In this document: piece by piece, positions 52,044 through 59,485 of the stretch | How the letters are laid out: each line of letters begins with the position of its first letter | Numbering within the stretch: the first letter of the stretch is position 1 | Assembly: GCF_048007035.1 (NCBI RefSeq) | Contig: NZ_CP180355.1 | Location: forward strand, 4,216,001-4,280,000 | Length of the DNA stretch: 64,000 nt | Source of the DNA: Imperialibacter sp963977595 | GTDB taxonomy: Bacteria; Bacteroidota; Bacteroidia; Cytophagales; Cyclobacteriaceae | Direction: 5' to 3' | Notes under the pieces: model-generated | Database searches by the model: none | What the model was told of the DNA's origin: nothing | What the model saw: only the letters and a program-made list of their open reading frames with translations | Position numbers and translations under genes: made by a program

Positions 52044-52075
52044 CTGTTTTATTCCTTTTACTGCATATAGAAGTA

Positions 52076-52083
52076 TATTTTTG
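52076..52083 (+). promoter_or_regulatory. -7 element (TAnnTTTG) upstream of argB
   Basis: TATTTTTG matches the -7 consensus 42 bases before the argB start and just after the SusCD terminator. No clear TTG is present at the -33 distance. It could give the second half of the arginine locus its own promoter. Confidence 0.4.
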
Positions 52084-52125
52084 AAGCTGCATTCGAAAGA
52101 TGATTTTGTAGAGGCTTAAAGAGTA

Positions 52126-52908
52126 ATGAAGAATTTAACGGTAGTGAAAGTTGGTGGCGGGGTGCTGGAAAATGAGGAATCTTCCAGTCAGTTTCTTAAA
52201 GCATTTGCAGCACTGGAGGGCAATAAACTATTAGTACATGGTGGAGGAAGGCTGGCCGACCAGTACCTTCTCAAGCTTGGCCTTCAGCCAAACATGGTGA
52301 ATGGCAGGCGTGTAACTGATAAAGACACGCTCGAAGTGGTGACTATGGTGTATGGTGGCCTGGTGAACAAACAGTTAGTCGCAAACCTCCAAAGCCGCAA
52401 TGTGAACGCCATTGGATTGACGGGTGCCGATGGCAACCTGATTGTGAGCGTAAAGCGTCCTTCTGATAATGGAGTTGACTGGGGCTATGTGGGCGATCCT
52501 GTCGAAGTAAATGCCGATACCCTGAATGACCTTATCGAGCAAGGTACGGTGCCGGTGATTGCGCCACTCACTCACGACGGGAAGGGGACATTGCTTAACA
52601 CCAACGCCGATACCATGGCAACGGTGGTGTCAGTGGCTTTGGCACAACAATATGACGTTACCCTCATCTTTGCCTTTGATAAGGCCGGAGTGCTCACCGA
52701 TGTGGATGATGACAATTCTGTGGTTGAAAAGATAGACGAAGCGGGCTTTGCTGAAATGAAAGCCTCCGGACAAATACATTCAGGCATGATACCCAAGCTC
52801 GAAAGCGCTTTCGAGGCCCTGAATGAAGGAATAAGGAAGATACGAATTGTGGGCTTCGCTAATATTTCAAATGAAAAAGCAGGCACCACGCTCCAGCTAG
52901 AAAAATAG
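52126..52908 (+). CDS. argB: N-acylglutamate kinase
   Basis: A 260-residue amino-acid kinase. It shows the lysine of KVGGGVLEN, the GGGRLADQYLLKLG glycine loop, GLTGADGNLI, an FAFDKAGVLTD segment and the SGMIPKLESAFEAL end. It phosphorylates N-acetyl- (or acyl-) glutamate, the second step of arginine synthesis. It begins the second part of the arginine locus and is five bases before the deacylase gene. Confidence 0.94.
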   Translation: MKNLTVVKVGGGVLENEESSSQFLKAFAALEGNKLLVHGGGRLADQYLLKLGLQPNMVNGRRVTDKDTLEVVTMVYGGLVNKQLVANLQSRNVNAIGLTGADGNLIVSVKRPSDNGVDWGYVGDPVEVNADTLNDLIEQGTVPVIAPLTHDGKGTLLNTNADTMATVVSVALAQQYDVTLIFAFDKAGVLTDVDDDNSVVEKIDEAGFAEMKASGQIHSGMIPKLESAFEALNEGIRKIRIVGFANISNEKAGTTLQLEK

Positions 52909-52913
52909 AATAA

Positions 52914-53993
52914 ATGACAGTAAAAGAGTTGACCGAAGGTTCAGTCCAGCTATTGAAAGACCTCATTGCTATTCAGTCTTTTAGCAGAGAGGAAGACCGG
53001 ACTGGTGATGCTATTCAGAATTTTTTTGAGGAGCACGGCGTGCCTGTACAAAGGGTACAGAATAATATCATTGTAAAGAACAAGCATTTTGAGCCTGGCA
53101 AACCTGCGATCTTGCTCAACTCCCACCATGATACCGTCAAACCCAACAAGGGTTATACCAGGGATCCATTTTTAGCTCATGTGGAAGAAGGAAAACTTTT
53201 CGGACTGGGTAGCAACGATGCTGGTGGCCCCTTGGTCTCGCTTATGGCCACTTTTTTGCATTTTTATTACAAAACCGATCTGGCTTACAATATTTATCTG
53301 GTAGCGTCGGCAGAGGAGGAGGTTTCGGGCAAGGAAGGGATAGAGATCGCCTTGCCGGTGCTGGAAAATGTGGAAGTAGGTGTAGTGGGCGAGCCCACAG
53401 GTATGAACATGGCAGTGGCCGAAAAGGGACTGATGGTGTTAGACTGTGAAGCCAAAGGTGTGGCCGGTCATGCGGCCAGAGACATTGGAGAAAATGCTAT
53501 TTACAAGGCGATAAAAGATATTGACTGGATCAGAGCTCAGAAGCTATCCAAGACTTCGCAATGGCTGGGGCCCGTGAAGATGTCGGTGACCGTAATCAAT
53601 GCCGGGTCGCAGCATAACGTGATCCCCGATTCCTGCAAGTTTGTGGTGGACGTGAGGGTCAACGATTGCTATACTTTACCTGAAATAGTCGACTTTATAA
53701 AGAAGGGCGTTAGTTCGGAAGTGGTTCCCAGATCAATGAGGATGAACCCATCGACTATTCCCGTTGAGCACCCACTTGTTTTGGCCGCTAAAAACCAAAA
53801 CATCCATTTATTTGGCTCTGATACCACGTCAGATCAGGCGCTCATGCCATTTAGTACCGTAAAAATGGGGCCTGGACTGTCGGAGCGTTCCCATACTGCC
53901 GACGAGTTTATCTACCTTTCAGAAATAGAAGAGGGGATAAAAATATACATTCGTCTTCTGGAAGAAGTGTTAACCAAACCAACGCCTGCTTGA
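52914..53993 (+). CDS. M20 family deacylase of the arginine operon (ArgE-like)
   Basis: A 359-residue metallohydrolase. Zinc ligands and catalytic residues are visible in SHHDTVKPNKGY, GSNDAGGPLVS, SAEEEVSGKEGIE, VVGEPTGMNMA and ERSHTADEF. Because this operon uses an acylornithine carbamoyltransferase, the substrate is most likely N-acylcitrulline (acetyl or succinyl) rather than N-acetylornithine. That would give citrulline for ArgG. It lies five bases after argB and 21 before argH. Confidence 0.88.
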   Translation: MTVKELTEGSVQLLKDLIAIQSFSREEDRTGDAIQNFFEEHGVPVQRVQNNIIVKNKHFEPGKPAILLNSHHDTVKPNKGYTRDPFLAHVEEGKLFGLGSNDAGGPLVSLMATFLHFYYKTDLAYNIYLVASAEEEVSGKEGIEIALPVLENVEVGVVGEPTGMNMAVAEKGLMVLDCEAKGVAGHAARDIGENAIYKAIKDIDWIRAQKLSKTSQWLGPVKMSVTVINAGSQHNVIPDSCKFVVDVRVNDCYTLPEIVDFIKKGVSSEVVPRSMRMNPSTIPVEHPLVLAAKNQNIHLFGSDTTSDQALMPFSTVKMGPGLSERSHTADEFIYLSEIEEGIKIYIRLLEEVLTKPTPA

Positions 53994-54014
53994 CCAGGTG
54001 TTTTATCGTACGAA

Positions 54015-55352
54015 ATGAAACTTTGGGATAAGAATATAACCACCAATCAGGCAGTGCATCAGTTCACTGTCGGCAACGATCAGGTGCTAGACATGCAGCT
54101 GGCAGCTTTCGATATTTATGGCAACATGGCCCACAGCAGGATGTTGCAATCTATTGGCATTCTTACGAAAGGCGAGTCAAAAGAGCTGCACAAAGGGCTG
54201 CTGAAATTGTTGGCTGAAGTGGAAGCGGGCACTTTCTCCATTGCGCCAGACACTGAAGACATCCATTCTGAAGTCGAATTTCGGCTCACCGAAATGCTCG
54301 GCGATCTTGGAAAGAAGATCCACACTGGTCGCTCCAGAAACGACCAGGTGTTGGTGGACTTGAAAATGTATGTGAGAGCTGAAATTGAGGAGATTGTCCG
54401 GCTTATTGAGCAGCTAGTTAAGCTTCTTAGTGAAACTAGCGAGGCTTACAAAGATGTGCTCCTACCAGGCTATACCCATTTTCAGGTAGCGATGCCATCT
54501 TCAGTCGGTTTGTGGCTCGGGGCTTATGCTGAGTCTCTTACCGACGATCTTGAGTTGCTTTTGGGAGCCTACAAGCAGGCTAACAAAAACCCGCTCGGTT
54601 CTGGTGCGGGCTATGGCTCTTCCTTTCCTTTGGATAGAGACCTAACGACCGATCTGTTGGGTTTCGATGTGCCTAATGTGAACGTAGTTTATGCACAAAT
54701 GACCCGTGGTAAGCTGGAACGCTCTACACTTTACGCATTGGCTGGTGTGGCGCAGTCGCTCGCTAAATTGGCCTATGACAACTGCCTGTACATGAGCCAA
54801 AACTATGGCTTTCTGTCATACCCTGATGAGCTAACAACGGGCTCCAGCATTATGCCACACAAGAAGAATCCTGACGTGTGGGAGTTGATCAGAGCCAAAT
54901 GCAACGAAGTATCTGCCACTCCAACCGTGGTTCAGCAGGTAACGGGCAACCTGCCCTCTGGTTACCACCGTGACTTTCAGGTGCTGAAAGAGTACCTGAT
55001 GCCGTCTATTCAAAAAGTGAAAGACTGCCTGGCGATGACGCACCTGATGGTGTCGAATGTGAAGGTCAAAACGGATCTGGTAGCCAAGCCGGAGTACGAT
55101 TACCTGTTCACTGTGGAAAAGGTAAATGAATTGGTGCAAGCTGGCGTGCCGTTTCGGGAGGCCTATCGTGAGGTGGCCAAAGAAATAGGCGCCGGCACTT
55201 ACAAGCCCAACCGGAACATTAAGCACACTCACCTGGGTTCAGTCGGCAGTTTAGGGAACGAAAGAATAAAGGCCATGATGGAGGAGCGGGTAGCTGCCTT
55301 CAACTTTGGTAAAGTGAATTCGGCATTGGAGTTTCTTAAGAATGGGCAGTAG
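54015..55352 (+). CDS. argH: Argininosuccinate lyase
   Basis: A 445-residue member of the fumarase/aspartase superfamily. The signature GSSIMPHKKNPDVWE, the HTGRSRNDQV segment and the LPGYTHFQVA segment (catalytic His) are intact. It cleaves argininosuccinate to arginine and fumarate, the final step. It is the last gene of the arginine locus, 21 bases after the deacylase. No terminator is obvious before the GIN-domain gene, 86 bases further on. Confidence 0.95.
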   Translation: MKLWDKNITTNQAVHQFTVGNDQVLDMQLAAFDIYGNMAHSRMLQSIGILTKGESKELHKGLLKLLAEVEAGTFSIAPDTEDIHSEVEFRLTEMLGDLGKKIHTGRSRNDQVLVDLKMYVRAEIEEIVRLIEQLVKLLSETSEAYKDVLLPGYTHFQVAMPSSVGLWLGAYAESLTDDLELLLGAYKQANKNPLGSGAGYGSSFPLDRDLTTDLLGFDVPNVNVVYAQMTRGKLERSTLYALAGVAQSLAKLAYDNCLYMSQNYGFLSYPDELTTGSSIMPHKKNPDVWELIRAKCNEVSATPTVVQQVTGNLPSGYHRDFQVLKEYLMPSIQKVKDCLAMTHLMVSNVKVKTDLVAKPEYDYLFTVEKVNELVQAGVPFREAYREVAKEIGAGTYKPNRNIKHTHLGSVGSLGNERIKAMMEERVAAFNFGKVNSALEFLKNGQ

Positions 55353-55438
55353 TCTCTGGCACATATGTTCGCCGACGCATTATGAGCTTAGCGGAAACCT
55401 TTCAATAGTTCATGGTACTTTAATAGAAAGCAAGTACA

Positions 55439-56140
55439 ATGAAATCGATAGGTTTATTTCTTCTTCTTTCTCTTTCTCTGGTTTCCGCTGTCTGGGCTCA
55501 AAATGCCATGGTAAGTGAGCACCGGGATTTGAGACCGTTTAGTGCCATTTATGCCAAGGGAGGCATTGATGTCTATATCAAGCAGAATGACTCTACCACT
55601 ACACTTGTTGAGGGCACCTTGCAAGAGATGAAATATCTTATGACAGAAGTGGTTGAGGATGTTTTGTATATCTACTATTCAGACAAAGGGCTGAAAGATG
55701 GGCGAAACCGCAAGGGTCGGGTGTATATAACTATTCCAACGATAGCCGGAATAAAGAGCAGAGGAGGTTCTGATGTGTATGGAGAAGGCGTTTTTAGATT
55801 GGATGCCATAGAACTCATAGCCACTGGAGGAAGTGACATTCGAATGGCAGTAGCAACAAAGAAGCTTGTTGCCAACGCTTCAGGTGGAGCCGACATTATT
55901 CTCAGTGGAGAAACCGATTTCTTCAAGGCTGATGCATCTGGTGGCAGCGACATCAACGCTCATGATTTGAAGGTGAAAAGGGCGGAGCTCCAAGCCGGAG
56001 GCGGAGCCGATATTCACATATCTTTCGTAGAAGAATTATCAGCAGAAGTTCACGGCGGTGCTGACATTTCTTACAGAGGGACACCTGACAAAGTGTATGT
56101 GGTGCAGAAGGGCGGCGGGGATGTGAAGAGAAGGAATTGA
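55439..56140 (+). CDS. Secreted GIN-domain (DUF2807) protein
   Basis: A 233-residue protein with a signal peptide (ending VWAQN) and a repetitive right-handed beta-helix of the DUF2807/GIN type. Blocks of about 20 residues recur, each with xGGxDI: SRGGSDVYG, TGGSDIRMA, SGGADIILS, SGGSDINAH, GGGADIHIS, HGGADISYR. GIN proteins are envelope proteins of Bacteroidota with unknown roles, perhaps adhesion. It may be read through from argH, but no functional link is evident. Confidence 0.82.
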   Translation: MKSIGLFLLLSLSLVSAVWAQNAMVSEHRDLRPFSAIYAKGGIDVYIKQNDSTTTLVEGTLQEMKYLMTEVVEDVLYIYYSDKGLKDGRNRKGRVYITIPTIAGIKSRGGSDVYGEGVFRLDAIELIATGGSDIRMAVATKKLVANASGGADIILSGETDFFKADASGGSDINAHDLKVKRAELQAGGGADIHISFVEELSAEVHGGADISYRGTPDKVYVVQKGGGDVKRRN

Positions 56141-56158
56141 GACTTTTTACCTTTTACC

Positions 56159-56728
56159 TTATCTTCTTAGTTGCTTGATCTTTATGTTGGCGGCTGAATC
56201 CTCAATCAACGTCGTCAGTCTTTTCAGTCGTGTGACTTCCTGTTTGGCACTAATCACCCACCAAATAGCAGGTTTTTTATAAGAAGGGATCATTTTGCTG
56301 AAATTGCGCCACGCTGTTTTATTAGCTCTGAATATGCGTTCATAGTCTTTACCAAGGGTAACCTTCTTTTCCCTAAAGGAATAAAGATCTGACATTTTAT
56401 CTTCCCTCATCCTAAATATTTCAAGGCCTGCGGGAAGCATGAGTCCCAGTTTTGTGAGCTCACCAACCTTCTTGATATTCACCGGACTCCAGATACTTTT
56501 TGGCCTGCGGGGTGTGAAACGAATAGAGTAGCTCTCTTCGTCTATCGACCTCCTTATGCCATCTATCCAGCCAAAGCAAAGCGCCTGATCAACCGACTCC
56601 GGCCAGGTAATGCTCGGCTTGCCTGCTGCTTTCTTGTAAAAACCCACCAGAAGTTCAGTTTCCTGTTGGTGGTTTTTTTCGAGCCATTTTCGAAAATCCG
56701 ATGGGGTTGGGAAAAAGGTGGGTGACAT
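56159..56728 (-). CDS. YdeI/OmpD-associated family protein
   Basis: A 189-residue soluble protein with the YdeI-type features: FPTPSDFRKWLEKNHQQETELL, PSITWPESVDQALCFGWIDG, RFTPRRPKSIWSPVN and KKPAIWWVISAKQEVTRLKRL. Family members are linked to antimicrobial or bacteriocin resistance, but the biochemical role is not settled. It is the last gene of a probable minus-strand unit that begins with a sigma factor. Confidence 0.82.
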   Translation of the reverse strand: MSPTFFPTPSDFRKWLEKNHQQETELLVGFYKKAAGKPSITWPESVDQALCFGWIDGIRRSIDEESYSIRFTPRRPKSIWSPVNIKKVGELTKLGLMLPAGLEIFRMREDKMSDLYSFREKKVTLGKDYERIFRANKTAWRNFSKMIPSYKKPAIWWVISAKQEVTRLKRLTTLIEDSAANIKIKQLRR

Positions 56729-56821
56729 TTACATACTTTATTTTGTGATGCAATTTAGCGATACTGATCAATCAAATAAAGTCATGGGAGAATGCACCCG
56801 GCATCCCGTAGATCGTTGTTC

Positions 56822-57229
56822 TTATACAGCCCTCATTCTGTTGTTTCTCGGGTTGTGCTCAACTTCAGCCAATCCAAGAGCTTCCATCAAAGGAGGAAGG
56901 TACATGCCAAATCGGCCTCTTAGTCCTTTTTTTAACCCATACCATCCGCCGATAGGGTTTTCAGAAGACCTGCCCCAGGCTTCAACTGTGCCGTCTTTGG
57001 CGGGCTTTTGCTCGTCGGCCGAGCCTAAGTCCATCCAGCCGCCGTGCTTCTTGAGCATTTCATGGAGGTCTTTGATGCACCTGAAATCATAGTGCAATAC
57101 CGTTTTCCCGACCGTGCACACGAGAATTTCCTTGCCGTCCTTCACGTCCTTGTACATTTCGTAGTCCGACGTCAATGGTGGCGTCTTCAACTTCCAGGGG
57201 CTTTCTTTGGTTCCTTTCTCAGTAGTCAT
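56822..57229 (-). CDS. Hypothetical small soluble protein (DUF6855-like)
   Basis: A 135-residue protein without signal or membrane segment. It contains SPWKLKTPPLTSDYEMYKD, EILVCTVGKTVLHYD, HGGWMDLGSADEQKPAKDGT and the Gly-rich GRFGMYLPPLMEALGLAEVEHN. The pattern recalls the DUF6855 family, though I cannot verify this. It starts six bases after the SRPBCC gene, so they are translationally linked. Function unknown. Confidence 0.65.
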   Translation of the reverse strand: MTTEKGTKESPWKLKTPPLTSDYEMYKDVKDGKEILVCTVGKTVLHYDFRCIKDLHEMLKKHGGWMDLGSADEQKPAKDGTVEAWGRSSENPIGGWYGLKKGLRGRFGMYLPPLMEALGLAEVEHNPRNNRMRAV

Positions 57230-57235
57230 AATGGG

Positions 57236-57766
57236 TTATTTTAAGGTTGAAATAATTTCCGCTTCTTTTTTTAGATCTGCTGCATATTGTTCGAACGATT
57301 CCCGGAAATCCGGAATGCTTTTCGCTGCCAGAGGAAACATCAGCCCGCTCATGGTTTCCTCCATGGTGAAGTTGACACTTCCGTCGTCGGCAGAGGACAG
57401 GAGATAAGTGCGTTTGCCTTTGAAGAATGGAGCCATTCCATCGGTCCATGTCATTTTGCTTTCAGGTTCAAAGCCTTTCACCTTTAGTTTAAAAGTACGT
57501 TTTGGGTCAAGCGTCGACTTCAATTCTACCTTCCCACCTTCTTTGATTTCGCCGTGCATCGAAACAATGGTGGAATTCCATCGGGGGAAGTCGTCGGCAT
57601 TGGTGAGCAAAGCCCAAATAATTTCTTTAGAAGCCAGGATATTGATACTCACACAAGTTGTCCGTTTAAAGGTGCGGGAAGTTGCTATTGCAGTTCCGTT
57701 TTGTGCATGCGATTGAAGTACCGATGTAGCCATCATAAATAGAATTTTTTTGGTAAGATGCGTCAT
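57236..57766 (-). CDS. SRPBCC-domain protein
   Basis: A 176-residue protein. The first about 30 residues include a hydrophobic, signal-like stretch (ILFMMATSVLQSHAQ), followed by a SRPBCC/START-like fold (INILASKEIIWALLTNADDFPRWN, a cavity domain with KVKGFEPESKMTWTDG). Such proteins bind lipids or hydrophobic ligands. The start at 57766 is uncertain because a shorter cytosolic form is possible. It follows the sigma factor gene by 53 bases. Confidence 0.75.
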   Translation of the reverse strand: MTHLTKKILFMMATSVLQSHAQNGTAIATSRTFKRTTCVSINILASKEIIWALLTNADDFPRWNSTIVSMHGEIKEGGKVELKSTLDPKRTFKLKVKGFEPESKMTWTDGMAPFFKGKRTYLLSSADDGSVNFTMEETMSGLMFPLAAKSIPDFRESFEQYAADLKKEAEIISTLK

Positions 57767-57819
57767 TCGTGTTTGTTTACATTTGGACGAATGAGCAACT
57801 CAAAACGATAGGCCGCTTG

Positions 57820-58620
57820 TCAGGTTTCTTTCAAATAATTATCCATAACTTTTTTATTATGCTGTAAATGAAGGAGTTGTAACTCAGAGGCGCCAGAGTT
57901 AAATGGATCAAGACTTTGCAGAATTTTCGTTCTCATGTCGAAAAGCTCTTCTTTGTCTTTGCTTTGAGCCAATCGGGCCATGTCAAGCTTCATCACCTCT
58001 TCCTGCGCCTTTTGCTTCGGGTTAAAAATGCCGTTCAACTCTGTGCACTGGTGGCAAGCTCCCTCTTTGTTAATGAGTGCGCACTTTTTGTCAAAAATCG
58101 AAATCATTTTACTGCGGGCCGCATGCAGGTAGTATTTGGCCATGGCCTCCGATAATGAGAGGATCTCTGCAACTTCCTGTACTTTAAAGTGGTATACTTC
58201 CTTCAGCAGTAGGGCAAGTTGTTGCTCTATAGGGAGTGACTTGCCTATACATGTAAAGCAAAAGGCAATGTGCTCTTTGATTTCGAAGTTGCCTTGCTGC
58301 GAGGTCATTCTCACCTGCATCATGTTTTGCAGAAAATCTCTGTTTCCCAGCGCAGCCTCCCGGCAAATGTCAGTTACTGTCTCAGGCCATAGTTTTTTAG
58401 ACCTCAGCAGGTCTTTGGCCAGGTTGCTGGCAATAGCGAAAAGCCACGTTTTAATACTGGATTTCCCTTCGAAAGAGGACAGCTTCTGATGCGCTTTGAT
58501 ATAGGTTTCCTGCACCAGGTCTTCCGTGTCCTCTACACTGGCAGTCATTCTCAAAAGAAACGATTTCAGCTTTGGTCTTTCTTTTTCAAACTCACTGGTT
58601 AACTGCGGCTCCGTGTACAT
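57820..58620 (-). CDS. Extended ECF-like sigma factor with two CxxC pairs
   Basis: A 266-residue sigma-70 family protein, longer than typical ECF factors. Region 2 spans about 10-80 (EDTEDLVQETYIKAH, IKTWLFAIASNLAKDLL). Region 4 spans about 130-178 (EVAEILSLSEAMAKYYLHAARSK). The protein then adds about 85 residues. It has C121-x2-C124, C180 and C189-x2-C192 (GACHQCTELN). These could bind zinc or sense redox. Upstream a TTG-N18-TAGTTTTA promoter candidate is present. It probably controls the following SRPBCC/unknown/YdeI genes or itself. Confidence 0.85.
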   Translation of the reverse strand: MYTEPQLTSEFEKERPKLKSFLLRMTASVEDTEDLVQETYIKAHQKLSSFEGKSSIKTWLFAIASNLAKDLLRSKKLWPETVTDICREAALGNRDFLQNMMQVRMTSQQGNFEIKEHIAFCFTCIGKSLPIEQQLALLLKEVYHFKVQEVAEILSLSEAMAKYYLHAARSKMISIFDKKCALINKEGACHQCTELNGIFNPKQKAQEEVMKLDMARLAQSKDKEELFDMRTKILQSLDPFNSGASELQLLHLQHNKKVMDNYLKET

Positions 58621-58638
58621 GGTGTATGGCTCGAGGAT

Positions 58639-58650
58639 GTTTTATAAAAC
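58639..58650. promoter_or_regulatory. 12-base palindrome in the sigma factor promoter
   Basis: GTTTTATAAAAC is self-complementary and overlaps the -7 region of the sigma factor gene (TAGTTTTA, 58645-58652). It could be an operator. Confidence 0.35.
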
Positions 58651-58673
58651 TATAAACAACTCAGATTCCTCAA
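58645..58673 (-). promoter_or_regulatory. Promoter candidate for the extended sigma factor gene
   Basis: On the minus strand TTG (58671-58673) and TAGTTTTA (58645-58652) are separated by 18 bases, one mismatch from TAnnTTTG, about 24 bases before the start codon at 58620. Confidence 0.4.
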
Positions 58674-58764
58674 TAACTTATGGCACAGAAAGCAAAGGAC
58701 TTTTCTTGTCGGGGCGGGGAGCTTTGGATGCTGCCCATGAGGACGGGCGCAATGATGGTAGAGG

Positions 58765-58791
58765 ATCATCCTCCTTTTTGGGGAGGATGAT
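58765..58791 (-). terminator. Hairpin after the cold-shock-domain gene
   Basis: ATCATCCTCC (58765-58774) pairs perfectly with GGAGGATGAT (58782-58791). It lies 25 bases past the stop of the cold-shock-domain gene. There is no T tract on the minus strand, so this is a stem that may end transcription or stabilise RNA. Confidence 0.5.
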
Positions 58792-58815
58792 GGGCTACCG
58801 CTAGAGGTTTATCGA

Positions 58816-59268
58816 TTATTTCACCAACTTAACGTTGATGGCATTCGCTCCTTTTGGAGTCATTTCAGTTTCAAAAGTGACTTTATTGTCTTCTTTAATC
58901 GGCTCCATTAAGCCTTTGGCATGGACAAAAACACTTTGTTGAGATTCCAGGTCTTTGATAAATCCGTATCCTTTCGATTCATTGAAGAATGTGACGATGC
59001 CTGTTCTGGTGGGGTCTATAGGCTCGTTGGAATGTTTGGGAACTCCAATTTCTATATCGCCGGCTTTAGTGACTTTCTTTTTCTTTGGGTCGGGTGGGGT
59101 GGAAGTAAAATTGCCATCTTCGTCGATATACATTAGCATATCTTCCAGGCTCTGGCCTTTAGATGAGTTGGCTTTTCTTTCTTCTTTCTTTTCTTCTTTT
59201 TCCTTCCTCTTCTTTAACTTTTTCTTTTCTTTCTCTTTCTTGTTAAACGTTTCTTGCGATTTACCCAT
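58816..59268 (-). CDS. Cold-shock-domain protein with Lys/Glu-rich N-terminus
   Basis: A 150-residue protein (ATG at 59268; an upstream in-frame start would add 48 unrelated residues). Residues 10-32 are nearly all Lys, Glu and Arg. Residues 40-80 form a linker. A cold-shock domain follows from about 88 to 150 with RNP1-like KGYGFI (99-104) and RNP2-like VFVH (113-116). Cold-shock domains bind single-stranded RNA or DNA. The charged N-terminus is a Bacteroidota variant of the family. Confidence 0.82.
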   Translation of the reverse strand: MGKSQETFNKKEKEKKKLKKRKEKEEKKEERKANSSKGQSLEDMLMYIDEDGNFTSTPPDPKKKKVTKAGDIEIGVPKHSNEPIDPTRTGIVTFFNESKGYGFIKDLESQQSVFVHAKGLMEPIKEDNKVTFETEMTPKGANAINVKLVK

Positions 59269-59485
59269 TATAAGTATTTTGGTTTTAGTTGAAATTACCT
59301 GAAACAACCCGAGCGGCGATTTTCGGCGTTTTGCAACTCGAATGTAGATCGCAGCGAAAGAAGAAGAGCCCGGGAAAGCAATCCAGCAACCACAGATGTG
59401 TGGCTTTTGCAAAGGTAGTGATAAAAGAAATGAACCCCGCCTAATTGGCAGGGTTTATCTATAGGCTGAGGCAGGGGCTGGTTGC

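Noticed and set aside
59269..59412. N-terminal extension of the cold-shock-domain protein
   Set aside because: The extra 48 codons encode an unrelated sequence; the ATG at 59268 starts the family-like Lys/Glu-rich region.
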